A stretch of DNA of 64,000 bases from positions 12,772,001 to 12,836,000 of the forward strand of contig NC_003281.10 in assembly GCF_000002985.6 (NCBI RefSeq). The letters are read 5' to 3'. The notes below the pieces were generated by a model. It made no database searches. It saw nothing but the letters and a program-made list of their open reading frames with translations, and was not told the origin of the DNA. Origin of the DNA: Caenorhabditis elegans (lineage: Eukaryota > Nematoda > Chromadorea > Rhabditida > Rhabditidae). Shown here one piece after another: positions 1 through 11,889 of the stretch. A program made the translations under genes and the position numbers. Positions within the stretch are counted from its first letter, which is position 1. The number at the start of each line of letters is the position of its first letter.

Positions 1-3000
1 CATCATGTAGTAGCTCCAGTAGAATAAGCTGAAAATAGCGATTTTTCAAAAAGATTAGGCGCGAAGTTCTAATTTTAGATTTTCAAAAAAAAAGTGAGAT
101 GTAGAAAGTTCGAGAAAATTCTGAAATGCTTTGGAACCTATTAGGAAATTCAAATTTTTTTTGGATAATCTGCCAACTTTCAGAAGATTCGGAAAGTTTT
201 TGAAATGATCTAGAACCCTCCAAAAAAATTCTAGAAATTTTTTTAATTGTTGGTAGAAAATTGTCTGATATGTACTAGAACCTTCTAGAAAATTTTTAAA
301 AATTTTGAAATATTCTAGAACCTTCTAAAAAATTCAAAAAAAAAATGAGATGGTCTGGAACCTTCTAGAAAATTCGAAAAAATTTTGAAATATTCTAGAA
401 CCTACTAAAAAATTCAAAAAAAATTTGAAATGTTCTGGGACCTTCTAGAAAATTTTTAAAAAAATTGAAATGTTCCAGAACCTTCTAGAATATTCGAAAA
501 AAAAAACATTGAAATGTTCTGGAACCATCTAGAATATTTTAAAAAAATTCAAAATGCATTGGAACCTTTCTAAAAGGTTCGAAATTTTTTTTGCATTATC
601 TGGAATCTTCTAGAGAATTCAAAAAAAAATGTTGAAATGTTCTGGAACATTTTAGAAAATTCAAAAAAAATCTGAAATGGCCTGGAACTTTTTAGAAAAT
701 TCAACAAAATTCAGAAATATTCTAGAACCTTCTAGAATATTCGAAAAAAATTTGAAATGCTCTGAAACCATCTAGAAAATTCAAAAATACTTCGGAAATG
801 TTCTATACCTTTGTAGAACATTTTTTTAAAAATTTGAAATGTTTAAAACCTTCCAGAAAATTCGAAAATAATTCTGAAATGTTCTAGAACCATCTAGAAA
901 TTTCGAAAAAAATCTGAAATATTCTAGAGCCTTTAAAAATTTTTTTATAAAATTTTAAATTGTGCTAGACCCTTGTAAAAAATTAAAGAAAATTCTGAAA
1001 CGTTCTGGAACCTTCAAGAAAATTCAAAAAATATTCAAAAATATTCTGGACCCTTTTAGAAAATTACCACCTTGGTAACTTACTTAAAAACAATAAAGCA
1101 TACTGGAAACACAACCCGTGAGTATTTATCAATAAGATTAACATCTCGAACACGAATCGTCGGAATCACTTTCCGTGCTCTTCGCCCAATTCCTGATATT
1201 GATTGTTTCATGGATACATTCATTCGAGCCAAAGTCATTCTTCGCTTAGCTCTGCAAGTTACGAAAAGTTGAACTGCACTACAATAAAAGACCCACCTAG
1301 CCGAGCTTCTCCCTTTGAGATGATGTGTCTTGTGATTTAAGGAAGCATGCGGCCTTGCTCCTTTCAGGGAAGTCGTTGAATATCTCGGATAGTCAGGCGA
1401 TTCCGATTCTTCACTTATCGTGTTACCAGCTCGGCATAGTGGTGGAATTGGTGAAGATGAACGCTTCTTGGGTTTTGAGGTGCTTTCAAACTGGAAATTA
1501 TGTTATACGATAATTAATCGTTTAAAAAAAATTATCAACTCACATTATTATTCTGAGCAGCTGTGTTACTCGTGCTCATCGCCTCTTCAAGAGCTTCAAC
1601 CCGCCGATCTTGAGGTTGAGGTACACCCTGTAATTTTTTAAATTTTTTTCCAAGTTTCCAGTTTTCCAAACAAAAACTCACATCCATCAACCCACTGGGC
1701 ACCCATTTTTGAACATTCACCGCCGACTCGCGGTCCTCTTTATTCGCTCCGTTGACTGGCCACCTAGGACAGGGTTTTATAAGGTAAAAAAAAAACCAGC
1801 TTACTCGTTTCCTCCGCCACCCTTTCCTCGTTCACGTCCCCAGTAGGAGTAGTTGACGGCTGCGTACTCTAGAAGTGCGGCGAAAACGAAGACGAAGCAC
1901 ATAACCTGAAGGATGAAAATGCCAAATTCCGACCAATCAGCGCTCAGCACCGCCCTTTCTTCAACCAACGAGCGGAGCCGGGCGTCGCTGATTGGTTTGG
2001 AAGTGGGCGGGGCTTGACGCTGATTGGTCAGTGTTGGAAACTTGATTTTTTAAAAGTTGTGTTTACTTTTCTAGTGGAATATCAAAAAAGCCTTCTTGAC
2101 ACTTTTTTTAAAGGTCTTTTTTCAATTGAAAATATTACGAGAACACAAGATTTCGAGAATGCGTATTGCACAACGTATTTGACGCGCAAAATATAACTAT
2201 ATCTTGTAGCAAAAACTACAGTAATCCTTTAAATGACTACTGTAGCGCTTGTGTCGATTTACAAGCTCGATTTTTGAAGTTAATTTCTTTACGAATAGTG
2301 ACAGTGATTTCTCTTTGAAAATTAAAGTTAAGCAAAAAAGACAGACACGAAGAAATTCATTACGAAAATCGAGCCCTTAAATCAACACAAGCGCTACAGT
2401 AATCATTTAAAGAATTACTGTAGTCAGATATTTTGCGCGTCAACTATGTTGTGCAATACGCATTTTCAGAATTAATTTGAAACGTGGCACGGCCCGAGAA
2501 GTGTTACCAGTACGCAATTTGTCTACCGTATACCTGGACGTTTGGGAGCGTTTTTCTCAAAAATGGCTGTTCCAACATTTTTGTGATGCATATAAAAATG
2601 CTCGAAAATAAATTCGAATTTTTTTGGACCAAAGCTTTTTTCCTGAAAACGCGCCAAAACTCGGCTAAACTCAGATTATCAGTAGAGCGCATTTGTATGG
2701 ATGTACCAATTTTTAGGGGTCGTGTGTAATACGGGACCACAAAATTCTGAGAATGCGTTCTGGGCAGCATATTTGACGCGCAAAATACCAAACTACAGTA
2801 ATCCTTTAAATGACTACTGTATCGTTTGTGTCGATTTACGGGCTCGATTTTTTCCGTAAATCGACACAAGCGCTACAATAGTCATTTGAAGAAGTACTGT
2901 AGTTTTCACTACAAGATATTTTGTGCGTCAAATATGTTGTACAAGTAACTAGTTTGAAACTCAAACTCACCAGATAAATATCAATACTCTTCACATAACT

Positions 3001-6000
3001 GATCCTCGGCAAACTCTGCCGAACTCCCGTCGAAATCGTCGTCATCGTGAGCACAGTTGTAATACCAAGAGCCACTCGAGCACTTGTAGCTTCATGATTA
3101 ATCCAGAACGATACCCACGATAGCATTACAATAAGAACACATGGAAGATAGGTTTGGAATATAAAGTATCCAACTGATCGTCTGAGTTGGAAAACGAGAG
3201 ACAGTCGTTGATAAGATCCTGTTGCAGTGGAGACAATGCTATCTTCGGTGTGGAATCCGGTTATGGTGAACTGGGGAACATCGGCTTGTTCGACGCCGTG
3301 CACTGCTAGTGGGTAGTTCCATTTCATTAGGACCTCGGAAGTTGTGTACCCGTCTGGAAATTAAGTCAATGGGAAAATTTTTAGTAAAAAGTTTTTTAAT
3401 TGAATTTTTGTATTTTTTCGACAAAACAATAGCTTTTTTTTTGAGAAAACTATACGATGTTTCGAATGAAAAAATTGAAAAAAAAACATTTTTTTGATCG
3501 ACGACTTCCACAAAAGTGGCAAAAGTATGATTTCTCTAATTTTCAAAAATCATAAAAAATTAGAAATTTTTTGAATTTTTTAAACTATGATAATTGGTTA
3601 TTGTGATTACTAAATTGTCGGTTTGCCGATTTTTCACAAATTTGCCGAAATGAATTTCGGCAAATTTGTCGATTGCCGGATATCAGATTTGCCGGAAATT
3701 TGTTTGGACAAAAGTTTCCAGAAAACGCCGAGATTCATTTAGAACTTACAAGATTCAATCTCAACTGTGCAATTCTGCGAATCCAGCGGAAAATTTCTAA
3801 GATTCATGGAGCAACTCAATGTTGACGTGAGCCTCATTCCATATGCAACCTTTCCATCGACATTTATTCGGAGCATCTTGTTTCGTTCAGTGACTTCATG
3901 CAAATAAGAATGCTTGTCATTGGCCAGAAATGTGTCAGGTACCCAGATGTTTCTGGAATAATTTAAGAAACTTCTAGAAGGCTTGCCACGGTTTTTAGAA
4001 AATTTTTTTTGTTTTTAGAAAATTATAACTAGAAGTTGTGAAACTATTCAGCTCAGTTTAGTGCAGCGGTGGGGCGGCAAAATCGGCAAATTTATGTTCC
4101 GGCAAAATCGGCAAATCGGCAATTTGCCGGAATTATTAAATTGCGGCAATTTGCCGATTTGCCGAATATCTGTTTGCCGGAAGTTTTAGAGGGATTTTTA
4201 ATAATACAAAATCACTTGAAACACTTTGCAACTTGCCGGAAATGTTTAGTTCCAGAAATTTGCCAATTTGCCAAATTTGCCGGAAATTTTCCAATCTGGC
4301 ATTTTGCCGATTTGCCGGAATTTTTTTTTCTTTCGACAGTTTGCCGATTTGCCGAAATTTTCAATCCCGGCAAATTGCCAATTTGCCTGAAATTTTTAAT
4401 TCCGACAGTTTGCCGATTTGCCGAAAATTTCAATTCTGGCAATTTGCCGATTTGCCGGAAATTTTCAACTCCGGCAATTTGCCGATTTGCCGGAAATTTT
4501 CAAATCCGGCAATTTGCCGATTTGCCCGAAATTTTCAACTCCGGCAATTTGCCGATTTGCCGGAAAAAATTGTTTGCACCTTTTGTCTATTGCACATGTT
4601 TTTCAATATTTTTTATTTGAGAAATTAGCCTCAAAAAATAAAAAAAATTTTTCGGCAAATCGGCAAATCGACAAATTGCCAGAATTAAAAATTTCAGGCA
4701 AATCGGCAAACCGGCAAAACGCTCAAAAATTGCCAAAAAATTTTGAGCACGTTTACAAATGTTTCGGCTAAAATTTATGTTATTTTCAGATAAGTGCAGC
4801 CCATATTTGCTCTAGTTCAGGGATGCAAATTTCCAAAATTTTTCGAGCTCGTCAAATTCGGCAAATCTCTTTTTTCAATATTTGGAGAGCACTGTGAATT
4901 CGGCAAATTTAGCAAATTTGCCGCACACCACCCCTGCGCTAGTTGTCAATCTTACTGTGAAAATTCTCCGCTCAACGTCATCTCATCAATCGGAATCTCA
5001 TTGCTCCACCGTAACCGCTCATCTGTCCAATATTGATGCAAGTACATTGTGAGAGTGTAGTCCTGAAATTTTTTGTTTTAATGTTTCCCCGCCGAGCAAG
5101 TTCTTGTGTGCTCTTTTTCCCTCTAACCATATCAACTTCGGAAATCGAGTCGAACGAGGCAATGATGATGTCCATCGTCAGAAGAAGAGCGTCTCCTGGA
5201 AAATAAGAAGGCATAGTGTCTTGTTTTTGGAGCAGCAAAACGAATGGGTGAGTGTGCTGACAGCTTTTTTGTTTGGGCATGTGATAACTGCTCCCCGGGG
5301 AGCCGTGAACTTGAGAGCCCGGGAAAGGAGTTTTCGTGTTTCTCAGTCCTGACAACTTTACGATGGCAATAGGAGACAAGGAAATGGAATAAATAATCAG
5401 TGAGCCGAAGATCAGAATGTATATTTGGAGCATCAGAAACATCAGAAACCGGACAGCAAAGACTAGAAAAATTCAGAAAAATTTCTGAACCCTCTGAAAA
5501 ATTTTTAATGAAAAATTGTATTCAGCCACTAAAAAATTAACTGAAAAATTATTAATTTTTCCATTTCAATCACATTGTTAAAAATCAATTAAGAAGGCGC
5601 GAAGGTCAGGCAGGCAGGCACGTCGACTTATATTACGGGAACACAATATTCTGAGAATGCGTATTGGACAACATATTTGACGCGCAAAAAACTCTCTAAA
5701 TGACTACTGAAGCTCTTGTGTCGATTTACTTGCTCAATTTTTAAATTTATTTATTTATCGATAGAATATTAAAATAAAACAAAAAATACGAAAAAACGAA
5801 AAAAAAAATGGAGTATCGCTCGTAAATCGACACGAGAGCTACAGTAGTCATAGTTTTCGCTACGAGATATTTTGCGCGTCAAATGTGTTGCGCAATACGC
5901 ATTCTCAAAAATGTTATGTTACATATGATAATTTAGATTTTGGGATTTGAAAATTTGAATTTTCCAATTTTCAAAAAAACTTCCAAATTTTGCGATTTTT

Positions 6001-7725
6001 CACCATTTGCAAGTGTTGTCAGAGTGTTTCATTTTGGATTGATCTACGTTGATCTACAAAAAATGCGGGAAAAAACGCAGAGTTCTCAACTGATTTTGCA
6101 CGGGAGCGAAAAATTCCCGCATTTTTGTAGATCAAACCGTAATGGGACAGCCTGGCATCTGCTCAAAGCGTGATAATTTCATCGTCGATGCAAATGCGCT
6201 CTACCGTTCAGTGAGTATAAAACTGCTAAGATAGATTATTGCTCGTAGATCATGCGTCAAAATCATTTGTTCAAATTTCTACCCGTTTTTGGGATAAATT
6301 CATTTTAAAATTTGTGACTACAGTCTAAAATAGAAATTGCACCAGATTTTACGCCAAAATACAGCCATGTAGGCACGGCTGCCCCATCGCTCCACTGCAC
6401 ACGAAAATGGCGGGAAAATATTTTTGGAAAATTTGTGACGTCACAGAGCATTTTGAATAATTGTTTTTCAATTTTTTAGCGTCGATTTTCGCGAAATTTT
6501 TTCTGAATTTTTAAATAACTTTTTCGTGTTAATTTTAATTTATTGATATTAGCAGAAATGCTAATTAACACGAAAATTAATCTGAAAAATTGTAAAAAAT
6601 TTAATGAAAATCGGCGCTTAAATTGAAAACCAGTTATTCAAAATGCGCTGTGACGTCACAAAATAATATTTTCCCGCCATTTCGTGTGCAGTGGAGCGAT
6701 AGGACAAAATGACACCATGTGTCTTTTTTCAGTGCATTTTCAGCATTTTTCAGCATAGCATTTTCATGAGCACCTATGAGCCGCTTTAACAATTACCTTC
6801 TTCAAAAAAAAGGCGAGGGTGGATTCTCAGGCTCTCACATGTTTCTTCATCCAAATAACAAGAAAAAAAGTGAATTGAATTTTAAAATAATCAACTCCTT
6901 CTACCTCTTTTTTTTGGTCCCGATTGCCTCTCTCCCTCTTTTCAGCGAGCAAAAAACTGACCGAAACTCCCGACTAAAACAGACAGAAAACGGCTCTGCG
7001 GGGAAGAATCAAATCAAACTCTATCGAATTTTATGACGGAAATAGTGTGGGATATGGAGAGGGTTTAGCGGAAAATTGAATGTGTGACACACTTTTTGTT
7101 TCTTGACAAAAAATACAAAAGTCGATGAATTGGCGTCTAGAGTACTGGAGAGAGCGCAGACAGCGAGACACTCTGTTTCTCTGCGTCTCTTTGAGGAGCA
7201 AGTGTAGGCTTACCTCCAAAACCAGGCCTCAGCCTGATATCATAGTCCAAGAGTAGGTCACTAAGCAGAGAAGAAGCATTCGAGTACATTGTCTGGCTCC
7301 GGTTGCTCCAAGATGAGCTCATTTGGTCCGAAGTTGAGTTGTTGTGAGGTCTATAAAAATTGTAAATTTTGAATTTTTTTCTAAAATGATGAAGCCCATA
7401 AAAAAATTTTTGGAGATTTTTTGTGCATTTTCCACTGCTCGCGGAGCCCGTAGAGTGCTTCAGAAGCTGGCTTTTAAAAATTTCAGGAAAATTCCAAAAT
7501 GTTTGCCTACTGTTAAAAATCATTAAAATTATCAAAAGTTAGTAAAATTTGTTTAGGAACAATTTTACGGACGCCGCCTACCTACCTACAAGACTACCTA
7601 GGTAGGCAGGCACGTAGGCACATGTGCACCTACACTTACTTTGTCCCATTTTGGCAGAAAATCGTTGAAACCAGCAGCAATGTGATGGACACGTGGAATA
7701 TCCTCCGAGTTTTACTTCGACGCAT
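1..7725 (-). CDS. gab-1: GABA-A receptor beta-type subunit (Cys-loop chloride channel), 3' end cut by the window
   Basis: Coding exons on the minus strand are 7725-7640, 7350-7214, 5195-5128, 5062-4956, 3952-3750, 3353-2971, 1905-1805, 1763-1682, 1627-1544, 1490-1297, 1251-1084 and 28-1. All phases agree, giving 547 codons before the edge. The start ATG follows a TTCAG acceptor, a likely trans-splice site, and begins a signal peptide (residues 1-23). The extracellular domain has loop B ESYGYTT and loop C TGSYQRL as in GABA-A beta subunits, and a Cys-loop C180-x13-C194. Membrane segments are M1 (262-285), M2 starting ARVALGITTVLTMTT (292-), M3 (326-350) and M4 in the last two exons. The SAR/ARVALG context before M2 is the anion-channel type. 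The product should be a GABA-gated chloride channel subunit at the neuronal plasma membrane. The M3-M4 loop is spread over several small exons. It lies head-to-head with lgc-37. The symbol rests on recognition of the protein and its neighbours. Confidence 0.93.
130..1062. repeat. Degenerate tandem array rich in TTCTAGAA, in the last visible gab-1 intron
   Basis: Units of about 60 bp carry variants of ctggaaccttctagaaaattc. Many contain TTCnnGAA, the core of a heat-shock element. The array fills most of the intron between exons 1084-1251 and 1-28. Confidence 0.85.
1928..2033. repeat. Small ATTGG/CCAAT inverted-repeat element in a gab-1 intron
   Basis: The segment begins with accaatcagcg and ends with cgctgattggtca, with another GCTGATTGG and GGGCGG-type motifs inside. 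Related copies lie at 13568-13645 and 50770-50822. Confidence 0.75.
2133..2472. repeat. Palindromic interspersed element, copy A (TTGACGCGCAAAATAT family)
   Basis: The ends carry inverted copies of a terminal block containing aatgcgtattgcacaacg and atttgacgcgcaaaatat. The inner arms contain actactgtagcgcttgtgtc and its complement. It lies in a gab-1 intron. Confidence 0.88.
2727..2945. repeat. Palindromic interspersed element, copy B (same family as 2133-2472)
   Basis: Shares the terminal block with gagaatgcgt and tttgacgcgcaaaata, and the inner gactactgtatcg...cgctacaatagtc arms. It sits about 260 bp from copy A in the same intron. Confidence 0.85.
4065..4720. repeat. Tandem repeat built on TTTGCCGATTTGCCGGAA
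   Basis: About 20 units of roughly 35 bp, each a variant of aatttgccgatttgccggaa, in the gab-1 intron 3953-4955. Open frames here (for example 4069-4620) translate the repeat and are not genes. The same family recurs at 9160-9760, 39835-40085, 41970-42235, 51820-52270, 52460-52615, 56570-57165 and 60895-61200. Confidence 0.9.
5631..5913. repeat. Palindromic interspersed element, copy C (TTGACGCGCAAAATAT family)
   Basis: Left end tattacgggaacacaatatt...tttgacgcgcaaaa; right end attttgcgcgtcaaatgtgt...cgcattctc. It lies in the gab-1 intron 5196-7213. Confidence 0.88.
6017..6152. repeat. Short palindromic element with tgatctacaaaaaatgcggg arms
   Basis: A fold-back of about 130 bp ending in gggacagcctggca. 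Relatives are at 10930-11132, 34338-34441, 53198-53300 and 58350-58505. Confidence 0.8.
6381..6705. mobile_element. Fold-back MITE-like element in a gab-1 intron
   Basis: Terminal inverted repeats read cccatcgctccactgcacac at the left and gtgtgcagtggagcgatagg at the right. Internal arms carry tgacgtcaca on both sides. It has no coding capacity. A second copy is at 10551-10906. Confidence 0.85.
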
Positions 7726-7989
7726 TCTGAATTTTTTAAATTAGAGAAAAAATGCTGAAAATTGTAAGAAATTTCCAAAATCTACTAAATCAAGAGGATG
7801 CTGCTCAGCATATTTCGAGACAGGGTGGATAAGACTTGACGTGAGCACACAGACAAGTGAGGGGCGGTCCCAGAGCACCCCGCGGAGAGAACAGTGAGAC
7901 GCAGAGATGTATAGAGAGACCCTTTTTTGTCTTTTTGACACTTCAAATGTTGCCAGAGATATCGCTTTAAATGCTTGGAGGAATGGGAG

Positions 7990-8340
7990 AATGAGAGGCG
8001 GGTCAGAGGTAGGCGAGAGGCAGACGATAGGCAGGCGAGAGACGGGCAAGAGGCAGGCGATAGGCGGTCGATAGGCGGGCGTGAGGTAGTGTATAGGCGT
8101 TCAGGAGGCAGGCAAAAGGCAGGTTAGAGGCAGGCGAGAGGCGACTAAAAGTCGGAAAAGAGGCGTCTTAGAGGCGGGTAAAAGGCGCTCGAAAGGCGTT
8201 AAGAAGGCAGGCAAAAGGCGCCCAAGAAACGGCCTAGAACAGGACGAAAGGCGTTCAGAAGGCGGGAAAGGGGCGTCCAAGAAGCGGGTAAAAGGTGCTC
8301 GGAAGGCGTTGAGAAGGCAGCCGAAAGGCGTTGAAAAGGA
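7990..8340. repeat. Minisatellite of aggcgggcgagaggcaggcg-type units
   Basis: Units of 10-30 bp with GGCGGG, GGCAGG and AAGGCG blocks in tandem, upstream of gab-1. Confidence 0.8.
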
Positions 8341-9159
8341 CGTTAATTTACAAAGCCAAAATACCAAACACAGTAGCTTAAGCCAAAAATCAGAGAAAGG
8401 CAGGCAGATTTGAGGCAGGCGCCAACGCCTGAGGTGCGCCTCGTCCACAACAGGGGTGTGCGGCAAATCTCAAAACTTGCCGTTCTCGGTAAATTCGGCA
8501 AATTCGGCAAATTTGCCGCACACCCCTGGTCCACAAAAAGAACAAAAAATTAAAAGGAAAAAGTCTCAACATGAGTTTAACTCAGTTTTTTTAGAACTTT
8601 ATGAAGAAGTTCTTAGAAATAATAATTTTGCATTGATCCTCTTACACGGACCAAAACACAAGAAAAAAGAGAAAAGTATAGTCTACCCTACCCCATTTCC
8701 AGAAACAATACTAAAATATAAATGAAAAATGTGATGCTCATAAAAAATGTTTCATAATGCTCGCCCAGAAAAAAAGTCATAATAAAGCCATCAAAAAATG
8801 GGGTGACTAGAAGGAGAATTGCAATTTTGTCGCGGTTGGTCCCAGAAAGAAAGATAGAGGTCGATTCAAAATTCATGAACAATTCCGTAAGGCTCCCCCT
8901 AAATTCCTTCCTTCCTTTTTTTTTCTTCGGGAATTTTTTTCTTAGTTTTCTGCCCATGATATTTTTTCGGGTTGTTTCATTTTTCAAGCTTTCTAAAAAT
9001 TTATTGGAAATTTTTTAAAGGTTTTATGGATTTTTAAAATTTAATAACTCTCTAGCAACATATTGCAAAAATTATGAGAATATCAAAACAAAAAATAGCG
9101 AAAATTTTTTAAATTTACATAGTACAAAAACTTGTCGTGTTGATTTGAATTTTGAAATT

Positions 9160-9760
9160 TGCCGGAGTCAGCAAATTTGGTAAATTTGGCAAACTTGCCG
9201 TGGTCGTCATACTCGGTAAATTGAAATATTTTTTGAAGCTCAAAAAGTGCCAAAATTAATAGAAAAAACTAAGTTCACTGGGTTTCGTTCGATTTTTGCC
9301 TATTGCGCGTTTAGATTTTTTGAATAAAAAAATGGAAGAAACACGATGCTATGCTAAATTCGGTCCACATGTTTTAAATTGCCGAGCTCCGCAAACGGCC
9401 AATTCGGCAAATCCGGCAATTTCGGGAAGTTTAGAAAATTCGGCAGATCCGGTAATTTTGGGAAATTCGGCAAATTCGGGAAATTTGGTAAATTCGCCTA
9501 ACTCGCCGAGCTCCGCAAACGGCAAATCCGGTAAATTCGACAAACCCCATAATTTCGGCAAATTCGGCAAATTCAGTAACCTCGTCAAGTTTGGTAAATT
9601 CGGCAAACTCAGCAAATTCGGCAAATCCGGCAATTTCGGCAATTTCGGGAAATTCGGCAAATTTGCCGATCTCCGCAAACGGCAAGCCGGTAATTTCGGG
9701 AAATTCGATAAATTCGGTAAACCAAGCAAATAAGGCAAATTCGGCAAACTTGCCGCACAC
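9160..9760. repeat. Tandem repeat of aattcggcaaattcggcaa type
   Basis: Short degenerate units of CGGCAAATT, related to the TTTGCCGG family. The long overlapping open frames on both strands here translate this repeat. Confidence 0.88.
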
Positions 9761-10550
9761 TCCTGGTGTTGAGACTGAGTACCGTAATTTTGGAGCTCTT
9801 AAATTTTTAAGCGTGCGAAACTTTTTCAGAAAATTTTGACATACATTTTCTGTATGCGCATCCAAATAAACAAACCATACAATTTTGGAACTCCAGAAAA
9901 AATTTATAAGTGCCCGAAAAATCTTGAATTTTGGTATTCAAAAATATTTGGTATACATAGGTATTGGATAATATTTTTGGTTAATCCAAAAATTTGAGCA
10001 AAAATTAGTTCCTGTCATATTAACCTAGAATACCGTTTGCAAAAAAAAAACGCCATTTTTTCATTAACAGGCACATAGTAAAAAGCAATGTTTCAGTTAA
10101 AAGTGGAACACGTAGAAAACAACAAAAAAAAACGAATGCAGGAACCCAATTAGCTGCCATGTCACATACACATATTTTTGGTGAGAAGTCAGTAGAAGAA
10201 CAACGGGAGAAATGAAGGAAAGATGAGCTTCTTCTGCTTCTGCTCCTTCTTCTTCACAAAAATGGTGTGACAAACATGTATTCACCCGCTCCCCTTGGGG
10301 GCCTATATTTGGTGGATAGAAAGCGGGTGTCACTTTCTCCTTCTATTTCTATGTGCCCTTTATGCGCGGCTTTTTGTCGTTTTGAATCTCAAAAACCCGA
10401 TACTTGTCATTTTTGTAATGTTCTAGGACTTTTGGGAGTACAAATTTTATTTTGACGTTTTCCTGCCCGTTCGAAAAATCCTCAAAAATTTGCTTTCTAC
10501 GCCAGTTTCTAGTAGGGCTTTTTGTCCAAAATGACACGTGGTGTCATGCT

Positions 10551-10906
10551 GTCCCATAGCTCCACTGCACACAATTGGCGGGAAAATATTGTTTTGAAAA
10601 TTTGTGACGTCACAGCGCATTTCGAATAATTTTTTTCAAGCATCGATTTTGTGAAATTTTTTTATAATTTTTCGAATAAATGTTTGTTTTATTTGACATT
10701 TTTGCTTCAATTTCTAAACTTAACTTGCAATTTTTTTTTAGAATTTCGGTGAAATTTCGGTGAAAATTTTAAAAATTAAGTAACATGAGAAAATTATTTG
10801 AAACATGGTAAAAAAATTTAACAAAAATTGATTCAAAATACGCTGTGACGTCACAATTTTTCAAAAAATTATTTCCCGCCTTTAGTGTGCAGTGGAGCGA
10901 TGGGAC
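10551..10906. mobile_element. Fold-back MITE-like element, second copy of the 6381-6705 family
   Basis: The termini read gtcccatagctccactgcac and gtgcagtggagcgatgggac, with inner tgacgtcaca on both arms. It is flanked by inverted acgtggtgtca/tgacaccacgt sequences, so it appears nested in another palindromic repeat. Confidence 0.85.
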
Positions 10907-10929
10907 AACCCTGACACCACGTGATATCT

Positions 10930-11132
10930 CCACGTGGTGTCAACCTGTCCCATAATGGTGTCAACCTGTCCCATAATGGTAACGGCATAAAGGTACGATC
11001 TACAATAAAAGCGGGAATTGAGACGCAGTGTCGCATGGTTAAGAGCGTGTCGACGTCACACTTTTATCGGCAAAAATTCCCGCATTTTTCGTAGATCATA
11101 GCATTATGGGACAGTCTGACACCACGTGTATC
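10930..11132. repeat. Short palindromic element (gatctacaa...gcggga family)
   Basis: Inverted arms of cgatctacaataaaagcggg and cccgcatttttcgtagatc, flanked by gtgtcaacctgtcccataat direct repeats. Confidence 0.75.
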
Positions 11133-11691
11133 TCGAATAAAACAGTTTAAAAAAGTTTTAAAAGAAATTTTCCAAATTTTTTGGAGTTTTCTGACTTTCC
11201 CCCTCAAATGAATAAGCTAGTTTTGGATTTTCTTGATTTTTTCAGGGTTGAAAAAATTAAATTCATCAAATTTTTAAGGAAAGCAATTTTTAAAAAATTA
11301 ATTTTTTCCGGCAATTTTTAAAAAAATGTTTTCAAATTTAAATTTTGCGATTTTAATTTTTTTTTAAATTTTTGTGAAATTTAAAATCCTTAAATTCGGA
11401 AATTTCAATATTTAAAATTGGTTATTTTATTTTTTTTATACATAGCTCAGTCCTACTGTACCTTCTCCTACTGAAATGTGTATTTTCCTGACAAAAACAT
11501 GTAATTTCCTTGTCTCTGAAGAGTTTGAAATTTTCAAGCCTATGATCAACGATTCAGAAGCTTAAGAAATAACAAAAATTGTAGGCTTTTTTGAGTTCTA
11601 GTTCCTTCTGAATTTCTAAAACAATTTCAAAAAAAAAAAAAAAAAAAATTTCGTGGCGAGACCATTTTTGGGGAAAATTGCATCAAGGGGG

Positions 11692-11889
11692 TTCTGGTCT
11701 TCCTCATTGAATTTTTCGCGCTCCATTGACAAGCTGGACAACGCATGGGAAAGTCGTGTACTCCACACGGACTAAAATCGAGCCGCGACGCGACACGCAA
11801 CGCGCCGTAAATCTACCCCAGATATGGCCGAGCCAAAATGGCCTAGTTCGGCAAAAACTCTTCCATTTCAATTTAAGAGTGAAGCCAGT
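11692..11889 (-). repeat. 200-bp interspersed element, copy 1 of 6
   Basis: Contains atctaccccagatatggccg, gcgacgcgacacgcaacgcg and gaaagtcgtgtactccacac. Other copies are at 14505-14730, 18229-18396, 22063-22240, 40697-40888 and 43575-43789. Taking the 14505 copy as plus, this one is inverted. Confidence 0.88.

Noticed and set aside
4069..4628. Overlapping frames rich in LPICRKF-type peptides
   Set aside because: Direct translation of the TTTGCCGATTTGCCGGAA tandem repeat. The same applies at 9296-9865, 41936-42338, 56588-57280 and elsewhere.
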